Source: Hydrogenophaga sp. (GTDB lineage Bacteria > Pseudomonadota > Gammaproteobacteria > Burkholderiales > Burkholderiaceae_C). Taken from it: a stretch of DNA of 57,677 nt. How positions within the stretch are numbered: the first letter of the stretch is position 1; each line of letters begins with the position of its first letter. Both the position numbers and the translations under genes were made by a program. The DNA is taken from assembly GCF_030656115.1 (NCBI RefSeq), contig NZ_JAUSOO010000034.1, positions 1 through 57,677 on the forward strand. The letters are read 5' to 3'. Under the pieces are notes generated by a model that worked only from the letters and a program-made list of their open reading frames with translations, ran no database searches and was not told the origin of the DNA. Shown here piece after piece: positions 8,894-18,016 of this stretch.

Positions 8894-10249
8894 ATGAACG
8901 CCCATTCCAACCGCCCGTCCCACACCCAGCGCCCCTTGGCGCTCAGCCGCTTGGCCATCGGCGCTTTGTTGGCGCTGGGCGGCGCCAGCGGTGCGCAGGC
9001 CCAAAGCCTGGTGGAACTCTACGAAGCGGCACGGGGCTTTGACGCCACCTACCTGTCGGCGCTCTCCCAGTTTGATGCCAGCCAAGCCAAAGCCGCCCAA
9101 GCCCGCGCTGGCTTGCTGCCGCAGGCGGGCCTGGCTGCCGCCGCCAACTGGGCCCGCCGCGACAGCTCGGCCGCCGCCCTGGAAGGCACCAGCAACAGCC
9201 AAAGCGTGGCGCTATCGGCCAGCCACCCGCTCTACCGTCCCGCCAACCAGTTGGTCAACGACCAGGCGCAGCTCAGCATCGACGTCGCCAAAGCCCAACT
9301 GGACACCGCCGAACAAGACCTGATCGTGCGCACCACGCAGGCCTACTTTGACGTGCTGGCCGCCGAAGACACGCTCACCTTCGTCAAGGCGCAAAAAACG
9401 GCTGTATCGGAGCAACTGGCCGCGGCCAAACGCAACTTTGAGGTGGGCACCACCACCGTGACCGACTCGCGCGAAGCGCAGGCCCGGTTTGACCTGGTGC
9501 TGGCGCAAGAAATTGCTGCTGAAAACGACTTGCGCGTCAAGAAACTGGCGCTCGACCAACTGGTGGGCAAGGCCGGCGTGGCGCCCAAGCCCCTGGCGGC
9601 TCCCGTGGCGCTGCCCGCCCTGACACCCGCCGACCCGCAAGCCTGGGTGGCCCAGGCCGAAACCCGCCACCCCGCCGTGCTGCAAGCCACCAAAGGCCTT
9701 GAAATGGCGCAGCTGGAAACCCGCAAAGCCGAAACCGGCCACCAGCCCACGCTGGACCTGGTGGGCCAATACCAGATTGCACGGGCGCCCACCACTGGAT
9801 TCCCGAACAACGTGCGAACCAACACCGCCAGCGTGGGCCTGCAGTTCAACATGCCGCTGTACACCGGCGGCGCGGTGCAAAACCGCATCAAGGAAACCCT
9901 GGCGCTGGAAGACAAAGCCCGCACCGACCTGCAAGCCGCCCAGCGTGGCGTGAGCCAGGCCACCCGCGCTGCCTACTTCGGCGTGCTCTCAGGCCAAGGC
10001 CAGGTGAAAGCCCTGGAAGCCGCCGAAGCATCCAGCCAAAGCGCCCTGGACGCGAACAAATTGGGTTACCAGGTGGGTGTGCGCATCAACATCGACGTAC
10101 TCAACGCCCAAAGCCAGCTGTTCCAGACCAAACGCGATCTGGCCGTGGCGCGCTACAACGTGTTGCTGGGTGGCCTGCGGTTGAAGCAGGCCAGTGGGCA
10201 GCTGGCGGCGCAGGATTTGTTGGTGGTGAATGGGTTGCTTCAGAAGTAA
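8894..10249 (+). CDS. tolC: TolC-family outer-membrane channel protein
   Basis: A 451-residue outer-membrane factor of the TolC family, the exit duct for type I secretion or RND efflux. The ATG at 8894 has a good ribosome-binding site (AAAGGAAA). A cleavable signal peptide follows (LSRLAIGALLALGGASGAQAQ). The mature protein starts with SLVELYEAARGFDATYLSA, typical of TolC, and shows the duplicated layout of long helices and short strands, including YFDVLAAEDTL and the second-repeat YQVGVRINIDVLNAQSQLF. It lies 47 bp after the rhodanese gene. It could serve the RND pump encoded just upstream, since that operon has no channel of its own. Confidence 0.93.
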   Translation: MNAHSNRPSHTQRPLALSRLAIGALLALGGASGAQAQSLVELYEAARGFDATYLSALSQFDASQAKAAQARAGLLPQAGLAAAANWARRDSSAAALEGTSNSQSVALSASHPLYRPANQLVNDQAQLSIDVAKAQLDTAEQDLIVRTTQAYFDVLAAEDTLTFVKAQKTAVSEQLAAAKRNFEVGTTTVTDSREAQARFDLVLAQEIAAENDLRVKKLALDQLVGKAGVAPKPLAAPVALPALTPADPQAWVAQAETRHPAVLQATKGLEMAQLETRKAETGHQPTLDLVGQYQIARAPTTGFPNNVRTNTASVGLQFNMPLYTGGAVQNRIKETLALEDKARTDLQAAQRGVSQATRAAYFGVLSGQGQVKALEAAEASSQSALDANKLGYQVGVRINIDVLNAQSQLFQTKRDLAVARYNVLLGGLRLKQASGQLAAQDLLVVNGLLQK

Positions 10250-10380
10250 GGCCAACGGGCATCACATTGCTGGGGTGCAACGGCGCATATGTGAGTACCT
10301 GCGCTCAGCGCTTCCTAGCAGGCGCCTCTCCCCGACTCACAACAAAGTACTGATGTCCAGTGGGCCAATAGAGCGGCCTC

Positions 10381-11652
10381 ATGGAAAATGTTTTCCAATC
10401 TCCCCGCTGCGGTCCCATGGAGTACATCGCACACAACATGAACTCGTTTCAAGACCGAATGCTGACCTTGGCACGATGGGGTGTGATTGGACTCTTGTTT
10501 TCCATCTCATTTTCGAAGGCGCTATTCAATATATCTTCCACTTTGATGATCGCAGGCTGGCTGCTGTCGGGCGACTTTCCCCACAAACTGAGCCTTATGC
10601 GGCGAAGCCCTGTGACAGCGGCCTCTATCGGACTGTTTTTGATCATCGCAATCAGCACTCTCTACAGCGAAGCCGATTTGCAGCGGATGCTGATCAGCGT
10701 CCAAGCCTACAGTAAATTGCTGTTCATTCCGATCATCGTGTCGCTGATAGACACACCACAATGGCGGTATCGCTGCTGGAATGGTTTTGCGGCGGGCATG
10801 ATCGTCACGCTGGCCCACGCCTACGCAGACATCTGGTTCGACATGCCTTGGACGCGCACTTACCAGACTGATCTAAATGGCGACACCGGTGTATTTCAAC
10901 ACCACATCGCGCAGACGGTGGTGATGGCCTTCTTCGCTGCATTCTGCCTCCACCGCGCACGTCGCAGCCAATTGACAGGATACCGCGTGTTATGGATAGC
11001 TCTATCGACGCTTGCGGCACTCAGCATCACCCACCTCAGCATCGCACGCACCGGACAGGTGGCACTGATGGTGGCTCTGCTGACGCTGTTGATGGTGTCT
11101 GTGCCGCGAAGGTGGGTGCTCCCTTCCCTCGGAGGCTTCGTGCTGGTGGCACTGTTACTGGGTCTTTCGTCAAGCAGTCTGCAGAGCAGGTTCCAGCAAG
11201 CCTACGAGGAGGTGACCCAGTTCCAATTCAAGAACGACTATTCCTCGGTGGGTGCACGCCTGCAGATGTGGAACATCTCCCTTGGCCTGATCCGGGAAAA
11301 ACCCCTCTTGGGTCACGGCGCGGGATCATACACCCCGTTAGTGGAAAAAGCCTTTGCGGACGAACATATGTGCAGCATCGGTTGCGCCCAGCCACACAAC
11401 CAGTTCCTGCTGTTCGGCGTCGAGACCGGTTTGCTGGGTGTACTGGCCTTTTGCGCGTTGCTCGCCAGTGTGCTGGTGGCATGGCTGCAGATGCCTGATC
11501 GCAACCCGTTGTTGCCTGTCTATGTTGTCATCCTGGGCTTAACCTGTCTGTCGGACAGCGGCCTACTGATCCGTGCACAGGCCTATTTCTTCATACCGGT
11601 ACTGGGCCTGCTGGCTTCAGGACCAATATGTACGGAAGAGACGGTCGCCTGA
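10381..11652 (+). CDS. O-antigen ligase / Wzy-type polymerase family membrane protein
   Basis: A 423-residue polytopic protein with about 10-11 hydrophobic helices, a periplasmic loop, and the Wzy_C signature region around SVGARLQMWNISLGLIREKPLLGHGAGSY and CAQPHNQFLLFGVETGLLG. Proteins of this family ligate O-antigen to lipid A-core (WaaL) or polymerise O-units (Wzy); sequence alone does not separate them. Three in-frame ATGs lie close together (10381, 10417, 10438), none with a clear Shine-Dalgarno, so the exact start is uncertain. Codon use is visibly less GC-rich than in tolC upstream or waaA downstream, suggesting acquired DNA. It converges with the minus-strand glycan operon, with only 49 bp between stops. 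Confidence 0.82.
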   Translation: MENVFQSPRCGPMEYIAHNMNSFQDRMLTLARWGVIGLLFSISFSKALFNISSTLMIAGWLLSGDFPHKLSLMRRSPVTAASIGLFLIIAISTLYSEADLQRMLISVQAYSKLLFIPIIVSLIDTPQWRYRCWNGFAAGMIVTLAHAYADIWFDMPWTRTYQTDLNGDTGVFQHHIAQTVVMAFFAAFCLHRARRSQLTGYRVLWIALSTLAALSITHLSIARTGQVALMVALLTLLMVSVPRRWVLPSLGGFVLVALLLGLSSSSLQSRFQQAYEEVTQFQFKNDYSSVGARLQMWNISLGLIREKPLLGHGAGSYTPLVEKAFADEHMCSIGCAQPHNQFLLFGVETGLLGVLAFCALLASVLVAWLQMPDRNPLLPVYVVILGLTCLSDSGLLIRAQAYFFIPVLGLLASGPICTEETVA

Positions 11653-11701
11653 GAAAATCTACCGACATGACATCCGCGATCCGGAAGGAGGACGCAGCCG
11701 G

Positions 11702-12604
11702 TCAATAGGCACCGCGAGCCAACACCTTGATTGCCAGAAAAACCGCCGCCGCGTACCGCAACGGTGTCGGTGACAGGCCTCTGACAAAGATCCAAGCCCT
11801 CTCACGCTGGCCCTGTTTGGCCGCCCGCCGCAGGAAACGGGTGCACAGGAACCAGCGCTCCCGGCTATAAGCTGGAAAGCTGTTGGCATTTCGGTCGTGC
11901 GTGCGCCGGTAGCATTCCAATCCAATCAAGGACGCTGTCGAGACCGTGAGTTGTGCAGCCTTCTCACTGGTCGGCACATATCCCCGGTAGACGATGGTAC
12001 CGGGCTCGACTTCGTACCATGGCTGTTGCCCACAGGCGATAAGTTGTAGGCAAAGGTCGGTGTCTTCATCGATAACTTGCTCCACCGTGAAGCCACCGAG
12101 CTGCACAAAGGTATCGCGTCGAATCCAGAGGCCATCGCTGACGGCCGCGATACGGTCCTTCAGCGGGCTGGTCTCTGGAACAATACCCCGCCGGAGACGG
12201 CGTCGCTGCCGAGAACGATCCATGCAAATATCGGATCCCGAACGTTCTACGGTGCTGGCAAAGCCCCATACCGCAGCACTGGATCTCAGCACCGTCTGAA
12301 GCACCCGGGTGCAATAGTCTGCAAGCATTTCATCATCATCGTCCAGAAAGAAGACGATCTCACCCGCCGCTTGTAACACACCCCAGTTTCGAGCACTGGA
12401 AGCCCCTGAAGGGCCGGGATTGACCGTCACCCTCAGTCGAGGATCGTCCAGTCGTCGGATAACCTGTGCAGCCGGTATGTCGGACTTGTCATCGACCACC
12501 AGCACCTCGCCGTCTACCGGGCAAGCGGTCAGGGCCGAGCGCACTGCGCGCTCCAGCAGCGTATCCCGGTTGTGGGTGGGAATGACGATGGTGCAGCAGC
12601 GCAT
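11702..12604 (-). CDS. Glycosyltransferase family 2 protein
   Basis: A 300-residue GT-A fold glycosyltransferase. The N-terminus is classic GT2: CTIVIPTHNRDTLLERAVRSAL, EVLVVDDKSD and GEIVFFLDDDDEML, the last holding the metal-binding aspartates. The acceptor half contains IDEDTDLCLQLIACG, which supplies the ED catalytic-base region. It is cytoplasmic and probably adds a sugar to the lipid-linked glycan of this island. It is the last gene of the minus-strand operon; its ATG overlaps the stop of the preceding gene by one base. Donor and acceptor are unknown. Confidence 0.85.
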   Translation of the reverse strand: MRCCTIVIPTHNRDTLLERAVRSALTACPVDGEVLVVDDKSDIPAAQVIRRLDDPRLRVTVNPGPSGASSARNWGVLQAAGEIVFFLDDDDEMLADYCTRVLQTVLRSSAAVWGFASTVERSGSDICMDRSRQRRRLRRGIVPETSPLKDRIAAVSDGLWIRRDTFVQLGGFTVEQVIDEDTDLCLQLIACGQQPWYEVEPGTIVYRGYVPTSEKAAQLTVSTASLIGLECYRRTHDRNANSFPAYSRERWFLCTRFLRRAAKQGQRERAWIFVRGLSPTPLRYAAAVFLAIKVLARGAY

Positions 12605-13413
12605 CAGCCGCCCCAGATGTGGTGTGTGTCCCTGAAGTAATCCACACAGGCCTGGTTGGCTGCCACGCGGCCATGCCCTTCGTGCACCAGCTTACGCAGT
12701 GATGCTTCTTTCACCTCGTTGGTGTTACCCTGGGCGCGGTGATGTCCTTCGCCGTTGAGCCAGATCGGAACACCGTTCAGGGCGAGCTGACCCGAGAGCC
12801 AGATGTCGTCCACCATCCACAGGATCTCTGGAATGTCGAAGGCGGCATCGGTGAAGAACCGGGGCTTCACCAGCACACCACCCCATCCTTCAAGCATGTC
12901 GACATAGCCACTGCCCACATTCTTGCGGGGCTTCCAGGTGCCCAGCGAAAGCGCGCGCCGCAGCCGGTACGCCCAGTCCTTGGGACGCCGGGAAGAGCGC
13001 GGCTGGCACTCGCCCCGGAAGCTATGCGACGAGTAATCCGCCACATCGCCGCCTTCTTCCACGATGCAGCAATCCGGATGCGCACGGCTCGCGTCCAGAA
13101 AGCGTTGTGCCCAGCTGGGGTCGTACACCTTGTCGTCATCGCAAAACAGGATGGCAACATCCTGACTTTTGTACTGCTCCACAGCGGGCAATGCCTTGGT
13201 CGCAGGCCCGTAGTCCGTATCGACCAGACAGATGTTCACCCCGGCTGGCACAGTGGGCAGCTGGGCCGGGTCGAACTCGAACCGGCGGTACTTTCTGGGC
13301 AAGTACAGGTTGACCGCATGGACCGACGCGCTCTGGGCGAGCAGCGAGCGAAGGGTTTCACCCAGATAGGGGAAGCGCGGCGGAATGGCCGTGAGAGAAA
13401 GAACCAGTTTCAT
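12604..13413 (-). CDS. Putative GT-A fold glycosyltransferase
   Basis: A 269-residue protein starting KLVLSLTAIPPRFPYLGETLRSLLAQS and continuing VAILFCDDDKVYDPSWAQRFL, which resembles the nucleotide-sugar and DxD region of GT-A enzymes. A second acidic motif MVDDIWLSGQLALNG looks like a catalytic-base region. The opening LSLTAIPPR is typical of poorly characterised glycan-cluster transferases. No membrane segment or signal is seen. It is translationally coupled to both neighbours by short overlaps. It is one of the candidates for transferring the nonulosonic acid, because no known sialyltransferase family is recognisable in the island. Confidence 0.65.
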   Translation of the reverse strand: MKLVLSLTAIPPRFPYLGETLRSLLAQSASVHAVNLYLPRKYRRFEFDPAQLPTVPAGVNICLVDTDYGPATKALPAVEQYKSQDVAILFCDDDKVYDPSWAQRFLDASRAHPDCCIVEEGGDVADYSSHSFRGECQPRSSRRPKDWAYRLRRALSLGTWKPRKNVGSGYVDMLEGWGGVLVKPRFFTDAAFDIPEILWMVDDIWLSGQLALNGVPIWLNGEGHHRAQGNTNEVKEASLRKLVHEGHGRVAANQACVDYFRDTHHIWGG

Positions 13414-14183
13414 ACCTGCCCGCCGTTGTCTTTCCAGTAGGACTGCATCCAGTCCACGGCACCCGAGCCGTGGTGAGGAAAACGGTCCCAGTTGCCCGGT
13501 GGCGGGCGCACCAGATCCACCGGGCGTGGCTTGCCGTGGAACACCAGCACCCGGGCCAGTTCAGCGGGGCGCTGCGGCTTGCGGAAGCGGTCGATCAACA
13601 GGGGCTGGCGCACGTGGTACTTGAAGCTGACGATCCAGTCTTGCGGCCAGTAGGCGATGCCGGGAACCACGCCATGCAGGTAGTCTTGTTCGATCTTGTA
13701 GGTGGCCACCATGGCATCGCGCTCGGCCTTGATACGGTCGACCACGAAGCCCAGCGAACCGAGGTCGAACGCGAAGATGGATGACATGGTGCGGGGAGCG
13801 CCAGTCTTGTGTCGCCAGGGCCGGGAGTCGATAGCCACCAACGGACCCTGGGCCTCGAAGAACGCATCAATCTTACCCAGCAGCACGGTATCTAGGTCAA
13901 TGAACAAGGCGCGGCCCGTCAGACCGTACAGATCGGACAGGAAAACCGCCAGCTTGGGCCAGGCCCCGTTGTAGTAGTGCCATTCGTCCAGACCGATGTC
14001 GGGGATTGGGAACACTTCCACACCCGTTTCGATGCCATCAGCCTCGTTGGTCAGACAGACGAAACGGAAGTTTCCAGTGATAGCCCTCCGGCAGGCCTGA
14101 TGCAACACATTGACGTATTCGGCGGGGTACAACGTGCCCCACTTCATGCAGAGCACGACGCGCGGTGGTTTCATGTGGTTCAT
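13410..14183 (-). CDS. Putative glycosyltransferase with DxD motif
   Basis: A 257-residue protein. RVVLCMKWGTLYPAEYVNVLHQACRR and ALFIDLDTVLLGKIDAFFEA give a GT-A-like core in which DLD would bind the metal-nucleotide sugar; YWPQDWIVSFKYHVR follows. The overall look resembles GT8/GT32-like capsule and LPS enzymes, but I cannot assign a family. The start and stop overlap neighbouring genes by 4 bp (ATGA type), so it is translated as part of the operon. Substrate is unknown. Confidence 0.62.
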   Translation of the reverse strand: MNHMKPPRVVLCMKWGTLYPAEYVNVLHQACRRAITGNFRFVCLTNEADGIETGVEVFPIPDIGLDEWHYYNGAWPKLAVFLSDLYGLTGRALFIDLDTVLLGKIDAFFEAQGPLVAIDSRPWRHKTGAPRTMSSIFAFDLGSLGFVVDRIKAERDAMVATYKIEQDYLHGVVPGIAYWPQDWIVSFKYHVRQPLLIDRFRKPQRPAELARVLVFHGKPRPVDLVRPPPGNWDRFPHHGSGAVDWMQSYWKDNGGQV

Positions 14184-14971
14184 TCCAGTGGCAGGGCTGC
14201 GTGGCGGGGCTGGAGCCGGCCTTTTCGGGCCAGATAGGCGACACGCGCCATAAGGTGGGTTGTTTGTTCGGCGTATTTGGTCCAGCGCCGGCTCAGGGAG
14301 TAGCGCTTGACGGCGCCAAAGTTTGAGCCCGTGATGGTGCTCTGCCCTTCATCCTGCGGGTGGCTGGGAAAGGGCTCCAGGCCAAAGTGCCTGATGTCGT
14401 GGCGCTGCACCTGTTCCAGTTCTCGGTCGATTGGTGCGCGAATCGGCAGCAGCCGTGGCAGCAGGCGCTGCGCCGTTTCACGCTGTACCAGATAGGCACC
14501 GAAGCCGGTGGCAGCGCCGATATAGGCGTTCAGTCGATAGGGACCCAGCAGGCCTTGGCAAACCGGTTGTTTGGCCCGGATCTTGGACAGCTTGAGCATG
14601 TCCCAGTGCGCGCGACCACGCAGGGCTGTGCGCAGCGCGTCGGCAAAGTCGTCGTGAAAGACCATGTCGTCTTCCAGCACCAGCAGCACCTGCGCATCCG
14701 AAGCCAGAAAGTGCCGCCAGGCCCGCAGGTGCGAGTGGTAGCAGCCGATCTCACCCGGCAGCACATCGCGCCCGACGTGCCGCTCGAAGGCAGCCACGTC
14801 CACACTGGGCAGCAGCTCTTCAAGCCGGTTGCGCCCGTCGACGGCGGGCATCAGCTCGTAATCGAGCCCCAGCGCCGCCATTCGCCGCTCCATGCGCGCG
14901 CGGCGGTCGGTCGAGCGAGGCAGGTTGATCAGCAGCACCATCAGTTCCGGCAACCGCAACGCTGGGCTCAT
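14180..14971 (-). CDS. Glycosyltransferase family 25 (LPS core/O-antigen type)
   Basis: A 263-residue GT25 protein. It begins LMVLLINLPRSTDRRARMERRM, then LDYELMPAVDGR, GEIGCYHSHLRAW and VLLVLEDDMVF, in the order seen in Lgt/Lex LPS glycosyltransferases (usually galactosyltransferases). The frame is open further upstream, but the ATG at 14971 overlaps the neuC stop by 4 bp, as at the other junctions of this operon, so I place the start there. It is probably membrane-associated in the cytoplasm, adding one residue to the LPS core or O-unit. Confidence 0.85.
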   Translation of the reverse strand: MSPALRLPELMVLLINLPRSTDRRARMERRMAALGLDYELMPAVDGRNRLEELLPSVDVAAFERHVGRDVLPGEIGCYHSHLRAWRHFLASDAQVLLVLEDDMVFHDDFADALRTALRGRAHWDMLKLSKIRAKQPVCQGLLGPYRLNAYIGAATGFGAYLVQRETAQRLLPRLLPIRAPIDRELEQVQRHDIRHFGLEPFPSHPQDEGQSTITGSNFGAVKRYSLSRRWTKYAEQTTHLMARVAYLARKGRLQPRHAALPLE

Positions 14972-16083
14972 GAGGTAAAGACCTTTTGCGCGGGACGGCT
15001 CCAGTAGTCTGCGCTCTGGAGAATATCGGCAAAGCGCGTTGCCGCGTCGCCTGCACCAAAAGACGCGTCCATGGGCAGGCGTTGTGCCCAACGCTCGGCC
15101 AAAAAGCAATCAATCGCATCGATTTCAAAGGCTGTGCTGGCCTGAATGGAAGGTGAATGGGCTCGGTTGGTCTGGCGCGTACCGATATCCAGACTCGGCA
15201 ACCCCAGAAACGGCGCCTCGCGCACCCCGGCGCTGCTATTGCCCACCATCACCGCAGCGTGCTTCATCAATTCGCTGAAATAGTTGAAACGCATCGAGGG
15301 GATGAGCCTAAAGCGTTCTTTGGACAGGGTTTCGAGCACGGCAAAGATGTCCTCGGTCCCAGGGTCGTTGTTGGGCGCAATGACGACGAAGCACCTGCCA
15401 CTGGCCTCAAGCCGGCCGAACAGCGAAGCGGCCTGAGCGCCGATGGTGTCGGCCTCCGATGTCACCGGATGGAAGACGGCGATGCCGTATTCGTCGAACG
15501 GTATCGCGTAACGCTTCTTGACTTCTTCGATGGTCACACCCGAGGGGCGGGCGTGGGTATCGAGCTCGGGAGATCCAATGTTGTAAACACTGTCGGGCGA
15601 TTCGCCCAGCGCCAACACACGGGCGCGGGCTGCTTCGGAGCTGACGAAATGGGTGGCGCAGAGTTTGGTGTTGCAGTGGCGAATGCTTTCGTCGATGGTG
15701 CCGGAGACTTCGCCGCCTTCGATGTGGGCCGAGGGGATGTATTTCATGGCGCAGACGATGCTTGCGGCCAGGGCCTCCACGCGATCGCCATGGATGATGA
15801 CCAGATCGGGCCGGTGCTCGTGCACGAAATCGGAGAAACCGAGGATGGTTTTGGACAGGATGAAGTCGAGCGCATCGCCTTCACGCTGGTTGACAAGCTC
15901 AAAAAAATCAGCCTCGGGAAAACGCTTCACCTCCAGCCGGGTTTCACCGTAGCGGCGCATCATGTGCATGCCGGTGATGAAGAAGCTGATAGCAAAACCC
16001 GCTTGCTGGGCCGCATGGGCCAGCGGTTCGAGCTTGCCGTAGTCGGCCCGTGTGCCGGTGACGAAGAGAAGCCTTTTGCTCAT
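14968..16083 (-). CDS. neuC: Hydrolysing UDP-sugar 2-epimerase, NeuC/LegG type
   Basis: A 371-residue member of the UDP-GlcNAc 2-epimerase family. The hydrolysing form converts UDP-GlcNAc to ManNAc plus UDP (NeuC) or UDP-diNAcBac to the corresponding 6-deoxy-mannose derivative (LegG), the first committed step to nonulosonic acids. Evidence: LFVTGTRADYGKLEPL at the N-terminus, PDLVIIHGDRVEALAA, AHIEGGEVSGTIDESIRH and the C-terminal MVGNSSAGVREAPFLGLPSLDIG. It sits 3 bp after neuB and overlaps the GT25 gene, so the pathway genes and transferases are one operon. Which UDP-sugar is used cannot be decided by eye. Confidence 0.88.
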   Translation of the reverse strand: MSKRLLFVTGTRADYGKLEPLAHAAQQAGFAISFFITGMHMMRRYGETRLEVKRFPEADFFELVNQREGDALDFILSKTILGFSDFVHEHRPDLVIIHGDRVEALAASIVCAMKYIPSAHIEGGEVSGTIDESIRHCNTKLCATHFVSSEAARARVLALGESPDSVYNIGSPELDTHARPSGVTIEEVKKRYAIPFDEYGIAVFHPVTSEADTIGAQAASLFGRLEASGRCFVVIAPNNDPGTEDIFAVLETLSKERFRLIPSMRFNYFSELMKHAAVMVGNSSAGVREAPFLGLPSLDIGTRQTNRAHSPSIQASTAFEIDAIDCFLAERWAQRLPMDASFGAGDAATRFADILQSADYWSRPAQKVFTS

Positions 16084-16086
16084 TGT

Positions 16087-17130
16087 TTATTCGGGCTGCA
16101 CACCGTCCAGGTCGCTCCACAGCAGCTGCTGGTTGCGCTGGACGGCGCGCGTGAGGCGCGCACCGATGAGGCGGTCGAAGTGCTGCACGGAGATTTCACC
16201 CGAGCCGGGGCGGCGCGCCCAGATGTCGGACGCGGCCACCACATGGCCAGCGGGCAGGTCTTTGTCGGCCACCACCGAGCCCCGGGCGAAGCGGTACACG
16301 TCTTCTTCGGGCGCGGTGCGCACCTTGGGGTTGTTCAGTGCGATCTGGATTTCGCGCGAGCGGTCGATCAAAAAGCGCAATTCGGCCGGGTCCATGGAGC
16401 AGGGAATGTCGGGGCCTTTGCGGTAGCGGGTGTCGGTGAAATGGCGCTCCAGAATGCAGGCGCCCAGGGCCACGGCAGACAGGGCCATTTCGGGGCCGAT
16501 GCTGTGGTCGGAAAAACCGATGACAGCGCGCGGGAAGGCGTTGCGCAGTTCGGTGATGCCTTGCAGGCTGACGATTTCAGGCGGCGATGGGTAGAGGTTC
16601 GTGCATTCGAGCAGGGCGTATTCGATGCCCGCATCGTCCAGTGCCTGCACCGAGGGGCGCAGCGAGTCGATGGTCTGCATGCCGGTGCTCAGAATGACGG
16701 GCTTGCCAAAGCTGGCGATGTGGCGGATGAGCGGCACGTGGTTGGCTTCACCCGAGCCAATTTTGAAGCCAGGCACGCCGATATCGTTCAAAAAGTCGGC
16801 GGCGGCGCGCGAAAACGGCGTGGAAATGTAGATGAGGCCAAGGTCTTCGGCGTGTTTTTTCAGGGCGATTTCATCGTCTTTGGACAGGGCACAGCGGGCC
16901 ATGACCTCCCAGATGGATACATCGGCGTTGGGCGGAAAAATGCCTTTGGCTTCATCGGTCATTTCGTCTTCGACGAAGTGGGTCTGGTGCTTGACCATTT
17001 CGCAGCCCGCACGGTGCGCGGCGCTGACCATGGCCTTGGCGACGTCGAGACTGCCGCCGTGGTTGATACCGATTTCGGCGATGACCAGCGGGGGCTGGCT
17101 GGGGGAGATTTCGCGGTGGGCGATTTTCAT
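16087..17130 (-). CDS. neuB: N-acylneuraminate (nonulosonic acid) synthase
   Basis: A 347-residue NeuB-family enzyme that condenses a 6-carbon N-acetyl sugar (ManNAc or a legionaminic precursor) with phosphoenolpyruvate to give a nine-carbon acid. The TIM-barrel shows VIAEIGINHGGSLDVAK, FKIGSGEANHVPLI, VILSTGMQT, CTNLYPSPPEIVSL, VIGFSDHSIGPEMAL and ERHFTDTRYRKGPD. A C-terminal SAF/antifreeze-like domain (about 280-347; ARGSVVADKDLPAGHVVAASDI) caps the dimer partner, as in NeuB. A hallmark gene of sialic or legionaminic acid biosynthesis; identity of the family is secure, the exact sugar is not. Confidence 0.93.
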   Translation of the reverse strand: MKIAHREISPSQPPLVIAEIGINHGGSLDVAKAMVSAAHRAGCEMVKHQTHFVEDEMTDEAKGIFPPNADVSIWEVMARCALSKDDEIALKKHAEDLGLIYISTPFSRAAADFLNDIGVPGFKIGSGEANHVPLIRHIASFGKPVILSTGMQTIDSLRPSVQALDDAGIEYALLECTNLYPSPPEIVSLQGITELRNAFPRAVIGFSDHSIGPEMALSAVALGACILERHFTDTRYRKGPDIPCSMDPAELRFLIDRSREIQIALNNPKVRTAPEEDVYRFARGSVVADKDLPAGHVVAASDIWARRPGSGEISVQHFDRLIGARLTRAVQRNQQLLWSDLDGVQPE

Positions 17131-17145
17131 GGGTTGCTCCTGAGG

Positions 17146-17949
17146 TCAGACGGCTGTCCAGCCGCCATCCACAAAAAACTGCTGGCCGGTGGAATAGGCC
17201 GAAGCGTCGGAGGCGAGGTAGACCATCATGCCGACCATGTCTTCGCGCCGGGCCATGCGCCCCAGCGGTACGCGCTCGGTGTAGCGGCGCACGAATTCGG
17301 GATCGTGGTTGTTTTGCACGCCGCCGGGCACCAGGGTGTTGACACGAATGCCTTTGTCGCCCCAGTAGGTGGCGAGCCAGCGGGTAAGGCCATGCACACC
17401 GGCTTTGGCTGCGGCGTAGCTGGGCAGGGAGTTGAATTTCATGCCCTCGTAGATGCGGTGGTCGGGGCCGACCACGCCGTAGGTGCTGGAGACGTTGACC
17501 ATGCTGCCACCGCCGCTTTTGAGCATGGCTTTGCCGCCTTCGCGGGCGACCAGATAGACGCCTGTGAGGTTGACGCGGATGGCCGATTCCCAGACCGCCA
17601 GCGTGGAGTCTTCAAACGAGGTGAACACCGCGCCCTGGCGCATGAGGTGTTCGCCGGTGGCGGCGGCGTTGTTCAGCACCACGTTGACTTGGCCGAAGCG
17701 GGCCATGACCTGTTCAAACAGGTTGACCACGTCAGCCTCCACACCCACGTCGCAGTTCACGCCGAAGGCTTCGCGGCCATCGGGCGTTTTCACCAGCCGG
17801 GCTTTGCCCACCGGATCGGCAGCGGCGAGGTCGGCCATGACGACTTGGGCACCATGCTCCGCCAGCCCCTGGCAATAGGCCGAGCCCAGCAAGCCGGTGC
17901 CGCCGGTGACCACCACGACTTTGCCGGTCAAATCGAAACGTTGTGTCAT
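17146..17949 (-). CDS. SDR-family oxidoreductase of the nonulosonate cluster (PtmA-like)
   Basis: A 267-residue short-chain dehydrogenase/reductase. The cofactor motif is TGGTGLLGSAYCQGLAE, NNAA follows at about residue 92, and the catalytic Ser-Tyr-Lys set lies in VNVSSTYGVVG and LPSYAAAKAGVHGL. SDRs of this kind occur in Campylobacter-type flagellin/legionaminic clusters (ptmA) beside neuB and a CMP-sugar synthetase. It is 15 bp upstream of neuB on the same strand. The reaction in this pathway is not established; oxidation or reduction of a sugar intermediate is the reasonable guess. Confidence 0.8.
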   Translation of the reverse strand: MTQRFDLTGKVVVVTGGTGLLGSAYCQGLAEHGAQVVMADLAAADPVGKARLVKTPDGREAFGVNCDVGVEADVVNLFEQVMARFGQVNVVLNNAAATGEHLMRQGAVFTSFEDSTLAVWESAIRVNLTGVYLVAREGGKAMLKSGGGSMVNVSSTYGVVGPDHRIYEGMKFNSLPSYAAAKAGVHGLTRWLATYWGDKGIRVNTLVPGGVQNNHDPEFVRRYTERVPLGRMARREDMVGMMVYLASDASAYSTGQQFFVDGGWTAV

Positions 17950-18016
17950 CTTGTGTTCCTCAAAAATAGGGGTGCTTGGTTGCTCTGCGAATTCGCCGAT
18001 TAACCGATCGAAAAAT

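Noticed and set aside
15157..18003. Very long open frame on the + strand opposite the neu genes
   Set aside because: It is antisense to the well-supported NeuC, NeuB and SDR genes; its composition is a by-product of GC-rich codon bias.
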